From Physcomitrium patens (Eukaryota; Streptophyta; Bryopsida; Funariales; Funariaceae): a stretch of 64,000 nucleotides of DNA. Position 1 is the stretch's first letter; every line of letters starts with the position of its first letter. Position numbers and translations under genes: made by a program. Shown piece by piece: positions 59,941 to 64,000 of this stretch. The stretch lies in NCBI RefSeq assembly GCF_000002425.4, contig NC_037256.1:11484941-11548940 (forward strand). The letters run 5' to 3'. The notes below the pieces were generated by a model that worked only from the letters and a program-made list of their open reading frames with translations, made no database searches and was not told the origin of the DNA.

Positions 59941-59950
59941 TATAAATAGG
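59941..59950 (+). promoter_or_regulatory. Likely TATA box of the El-5 LTR
   Basis: TATAAATAGG, about 260 bp before the primer site, after the tandem U3 repeats. Confidence 0.6.
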
Positions 59951-60205
59951 ACTAGCCAAGATCTTTTGGACATTTAGTTAAATATGATTTTGGACCTTTT
60001 TTCTTAGTAAAGTTTGGTTTTGCATCTTCTTATTCAATTCTATTCTCATCTATTTTTGTTTTCTTAATTCTATCTTTTGTGTCTTATTCTATTAAATTCT
60101 ATTCAATTTTGTTCAAATCCATTTTATCCTACTTTGTGATGAAGATTTATGTTACTTTGGATTAGAAGGGTCTTAGACTTTTGAGATAGACTAATTCTAT
60201 TTTAT

Positions 60206-60217
60206 TGGTATCAGAGC
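60206..60217 (+). promoter_or_regulatory. El-5 primer-binding site (initiator tRNA-Met)
   Basis: TGGTATCAGAGC, the standard plant LTR element site complementary to initiator tRNA-Met. Confidence 0.9.
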
Positions 60218-60479
60218 GAGTATTAGATTATTTATTGGTAGTAAATCGATAGCCATCATCTAGTTTGAGATCAATTATTGTAATATTATTGGATATTGTG
60301 TTGAAGCAGCTATAAGCTACTTTTAAAAAGTCAATCAAAAAATAAAAAAGTATTACAATAGTAGAGTCCAGAATGGAGATTACAATATAGAAGATATGAC
60401 AAAGCAATCCTAGATGGAAGCTCAAATATAGCACCTCTTAGGCTAGATAATTACTTTGCAAGGACAAATAGAAGCCTCT

Positions 60480-61690
60480 AGAACAAGGAAGTTGACATCT
60501 GTTAGGCTGAAATTAAATAAGCCTAGTATATACTCTGAGACTTTAAGGCAATAGATGTATATCAATGGCTCTTCAATATGTAACAATACCTCTAACTATC
60601 TATGGCAAATACCACTGAAAGAATTATGTATGTAGCAAGCTATTTGAAAGATGCGACAACTATTTGGTAACAACATTAAGTTCAAAGCTATAGAGTTCAA
60701 GGTCGATTTTGTGATTGAAAGGAGTTTAGAATCAAGTTTAGGAATCAATTTTGGTCTATTAATGTGAAAAAGATAATATACAATTAGTTAGCAAATCTTA
60801 CACAATTTAGGTCGGTACAAGATTATGTCTCTTAACTCAAGTTTTTATATTTCTAAATTGGTAATGTTTTAGAAGTAGAGATGATAGATGGATTTCTATG
60901 AGTTTGAAACCTAGGGTTCAATGAAAAGTGGAACTAAGGAATCTACAAACATTTGAAGAAGTAATTAGAATTGCAAAGAAGATCAATGCTATAGATTTTA
61001 GAAATTATGGAATATGACCTATAATACGAAGTGCTATGCCACTATCTAATACTATGGCACAAGAACTAATGCCAATAGAAATTAATGTCCTACAAAAATC
61101 ATTGACACTACAAAGATGATAAATATTGACTCAAAAGGGATTGTATTTTTATTGTCAAGAGTCAGGCCATTAGATTGGAGGTTGTCTAAAATGCCAAAAT
61201 TCAAGTATCAACAAAATAAGGCAAGTTTATAGTTTCAAGATTGATCTAATTGATAATGAGATAGAGTAAGAAAATAAGGCTATCCAGTAAAGGCATTGAA
61301 GGCCAATATTGGAAATAGCTACTGTTTCTCAAAGGAAAATAGCATCGCCTTGGACAACTGTAAAAAAAAAATTGATTGGTGCATCTAATGGAACTACTAA
61401 AAAGACAATCATGTCAAGTACTTATAGATTGTGGCTGTATAAAAAATTATATCTTGATTGAAATTACCAACCGACTTGAGATTAAAATTAAGGTAATCAA
61501 AGGAGGGAGTATATATCTTATAAATGATTGAGAGAACGTATTGAGTGAGGCATGTGAAGAAAAAACCTTGAAGTTGACCAACACCAAAATCTTAAGAAAG
61601 AATTTTAAAGTAACAAATCTCAGATATGATGTTATTCTTGATATCCCATGGCTAAAGATAGAAAATAAGAAAGTTGATTAGATAGCAAGG
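60480..61690 (+). pseudogene. El-5 gag and protease remains
   Basis: Gag blocks in order: VYQWLFNM near 60555, ERIMYVASYLKDATTIW near 60620, EFRIKFRNQFWSINVKKI near 60740, LANLTQFRSVQDYVS near 60800 and ELQRRSML-type end near 60980. The zinc knuckle near 61145 reads YCQESGH*IGGC with a stop inside. Protease near 61420: LIDCGCIKNYILIEI, the D-S-G-A region with Ser and Ala changed to Cys, then VILDIPWLKIENKKVD near 61630, the IPWL block. Stops throughout. Confidence 0.7.
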
Positions 61691-61899
61691 ACAATCTCCT
61701 TCAGTAATGATAGATGCAAAAAAACTCTTCGTACTTTTGTATCAAGTGAAGAAAAAAAATAATCTACAATTAAAGACTTATTCGTAGGAATGATCTTTAT
61801 GAAGAAGAAAATATAACATAAGTAATTGGTATATATGGTGGTTCTAAATCTTACATCAATAGTAGAAAGGATAGCTGAAGGAGCAAAAAAAGTAAAACA

Positions 61900-63000
61900 A
61901 CTCATATAGGAATATTAAAGTATCTTTCCAAACAACCTACCTAATGGTGTGCCTTCTGATTGAGATGCCTCCTTTCAAATAGAACTATTACTTCAAGCCA
62001 AACTAGCAAATCAGCCAATTTATTGCTTAACATCAAATGAATTTGAAGAAGTGCAAAAGATATTGGACAAATTCCTAGAGAAGGGCCTTATTTAAGAAAG
62101 TATATTACAATGAAGAGTACATGTACTCTTTGCACCTAAGAAGGATGGTGAACTTTGGCTTTGCATTGACTATCGAGGCCTCAATTAGTAAATTGTTATG
62201 AATGCATATCTACTTTTATGTATGGATGATTTTTTTAATCAATTTTAAGATGTGATTATCTTTAGCAAATTAGATCTTTGGAGTACATATTAACAAACAT
62301 CTATTACAAGAGAGGATATAAAAAATATGACATTTTCTATGTACTAAACATTTCAAATGGCTTGTTTTATTTTTTGACCTTACTAATGCTCTAGCTTCTT
62401 TCATGGATCACATAAATAGATTATTTTGAGACCTTTTGAATAAGTATATAATTTTCTTCACTAATAATATCCTCATATATAGTAAAATACATGAAGAGCA
62501 TAAACAACACTTACAAAAAGTATTGCATTAGCTATGTAACAGTTTTTTTATTACAAGCAATCAAAGTATGAACTTTGGAAGTTGGGAGTTATCTTTTCGA
62601 AGCATGTAGTCTACTCCAAAGGTATGAGGATGGAGCAAGATAAGATAAAAGCACTGGAAGATTGGCCAACTCTTAAGAATATTTTTAAAGTTTGCTCATT
62701 CTGAATCCTTGCTAGATATTATTGTTATTTTGTTTGACTATTTGCACATATTACTTTGGTAAGGCCCTTCAACTTGTGGCATATGAATCAAGCAAACTCA
62801 AAAGGACAGATCGTAATTATTCTATACATCATAAAGAATAATTAGGAATTATACATACGACAAAGATGTGGCAACACTATCTGTTGGAAAAACCATTGGT
62901 TATTTGCATTGACTATCAATCTTTGCTACATGATTTGCATCTAAAAAATATAAAATCACAACATCATCATTGAAAAGAATAGTTTTAATTTTTTAATATT
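61900..63000 (+). pseudogene. El-5 reverse transcriptase and RNase H remains
   Basis: KLANQPIYCLTSNEFEEVQK, then LFAPKKDGELWLCIDYRGLN near 62135, FSKLDLWSTY near 62260, and YIIFFTNNILIYSKIHEEHK near 62440, where the catalytic Y-x-D-D has become F-T-N-N. IKALEDWPTLKN near 62650 is the thumb. RNase H near 62790-62960 is only partly recognisable. Frameshifts and stops are many, so the polymerase is inactive. Confidence 0.75.
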
Positions 63001-63289
63001 CAGCTTAAGTACAAGCAAGGGCAATAACGTACTATACAAGACATCTTATTGCAAAGATTAAACTTAAAGGCCAAACTGAAAGATAAAGCAAAAACTACTA
63101 CCATTAGTATTTTCATTTCAAATCTAACTAAGGAGGTAAAATGGAAGAAAGCTATGCATTGGGATGCTTATTTTAAACCAATTAATGATTGATTAAAAGT
63201 AGGTAATATCTAATATGAAGATTACAGTCTTAGTAATGGATTTTTCTATTTTAAGAAGTAAACTTATGTACGTGACAATCCTATACTCT

Positions 63290-63543
63290 AAATGCATATA
63301 TTTCAAGAGAGACATGACATCCCAATATTTGGATATCTAAGGCGAGAAATGATTCTAAAATAAATATTAAAGATATGATTTTGGATAGGTTTGAATCATG
63401 ATGTTTGAACATTTGTGTCTTCTTTCAAGTCATGCCAATATAACAAGTCATGCAATGCAGCATCCTTGGAACTATTACAATTAATTCCACTACTTACAAT
63501 ACGTTGGAAGCAAGTGACTATAGATCTCATTGCATTATTGTTT
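63290..63543 (+). pseudogene. El-5 integrase start, truncated
   Basis: IFQERHDIPIFGYLRREMIL (His pair, the second changed), SFKSCQYNKSC (Cys pair), then LLQLIPLLTIRWKQVTIDLI, the start of the catalytic core with its first Asp. The frame is cut at 63544 by the F-LTR insertion. Confidence 0.7.
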
Positions 63544-64000
63544 TGTAACACAACTATATGGTAAAAATATAATCAAAAATAAATTTTTAATTAATATTTA
63601 ATTATCTTGGTTCAATAATAATTGAAGATATTTAAACATGGCTTTTATAAAAGCCTCTTAGTTTATTTTCTTATCTTAATAATTAATAGGTTAAAGCTTA
63701 ATTAGTAATTTTACCTTATAGGTTGTAGAGACTCTCTTACTACCTTAGAAAGACCATGAATTAATAAAATCAAGTTAGAAGAGATAAATAACTAGCATGG
63801 TTGATACTAAGATTAAGTTGAAGATAGAATTGGGCTAAAAAATCCTTAGGATAGATTAAATTGATATTGAGGGTTGACTATTTGTGAAATAAGGTCAAAA
63901 TCAAACCCTCAACTATTAAAACAATAGCCCAGGATAAAATAAAGAAGCATTTAAAGATTAGCAATTAGGATTGGAAAATTAGCTTAGAACTTTTTTTAAA
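63544..64000. mobile_element. F-LTR family, second copy, running off the window
   Basis: Begins TGTAACACAACTATATGG and matches the reverse complement of 43363 back to about 42890. It carries the same palindrome, GGCTTTTATAAAAGCC, at 63640-63655. It interrupts the El-5 integrase. Confidence 0.7.

Larger units (their letters stand above)
59543..60204 (+). repeat. El-5 5' LTR
   Basis: The left border is estimated at TGACATATTG. It includes three 50-bp tandem repeats (59743-59892) upstream of a TATA box, TATAAATAGG, at 59941. The right border is set by the primer site. Confidence 0.6.
59543..63543 (+). mobile_element. El-5: Ty3/gypsy element, truncated by F-LTR
   Basis: Plus strand: LTR (about 59543-60204), tRNA-Met primer site (60206-60217), gag, protease, RT, RNase H and the start of integrase, where it is cut at 63544 by another element. 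Heavily decayed with many stops. It is a different family from El-1/El-2 and El-3/El-4 by LTR and primer site. Confidence 0.8.

Noticed and set aside
1-64000. CRISPR array, tRNA or rRNA gene
   Set aside because: No regularly spaced identical repeats with unique spacers, and no cloverleaf or rRNA core sequence seen on either strand.

Overview
This window looks like nuclear DNA of a green plant, most likely a land plant and perhaps a seed-free one (the lineage is inference). It is mostly AT-rich retrotransposon-derived sequence, with two short islands of higher-GC, gene-like DNA. Supporting signs are a plant-type DHHC S-acyltransferase, a plant-type HNH nuclease relic with spliced-exon structure, Ty3 chromoviruses with a chromodomain, an Athila/Tat-like Ty3 element primed by a tRNA-Asp-like site, a Ty1/copia element and a Helitron relic. 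No bacterial operons, rRNA, tRNA or CRISPR were found.

Layout. 1-3662: truncated Ty3 chromovirus (El-1, minus strand). 3663-7379: AT-rich, no gene. 7380-8960: gene island with a DHHC palmitoyltransferase. 10722-21186: a three-layer nest. A short LTR element with almost no interior (El-6) is split by a Ty3 chromovirus (El-2, target duplication TGTAG), whose 5' LTR is itself broken by a 1.3 kb insertion carrying a 20-bp minisatellite. 22721-26251: second gene island with a decayed HNH endonuclease gene (plus strand) facing an intact exostosin-type GT47 glycosyltransferase gene (minus strand). 27200-34390: a Helitron helicase relic split by a copia element (El-7), which contains a piece of another Ty3 element (El-8). 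35642-55908: an old Athila/Tat-like element (El-3, plus strand) whose 3' LTR received a much younger relative (El-4, 45748-55380, minus strand, target duplication GTAAT); a 1.05 kb LTR also sits inside El-3. 55909-59542: AT-rich, with a 342-bp tandem duplication. 59543-63543: another Ty3 element (El-5, tRNA-Met primer site), cut at 63544 by a second copy of the 1.05 kb LTR.

The most interesting content is the El-3/El-4 family. Both copies carry, between pol and the 3' LTR, an extra reading frame of about 546 codons: a helical domain followed by a long coiled coil. El-4 is young (7 differences in 720 bp between LTRs, all transitions), and its gag-pol frame is continuous except for one single-base deletion and a set of stops. 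Where the ancestral codon can be judged, these stops are explained by C-to-T or G-to-A changes at Gln, Arg or Trp codons. The older El-3 shows the same decay taken further. This suggests that loss of methylated cytosines drives both the inactivation and the AT-richness of the region. The only host gene that looks intact is GT47; the DHHC gene is nearly complete but has an unusual C-terminus.
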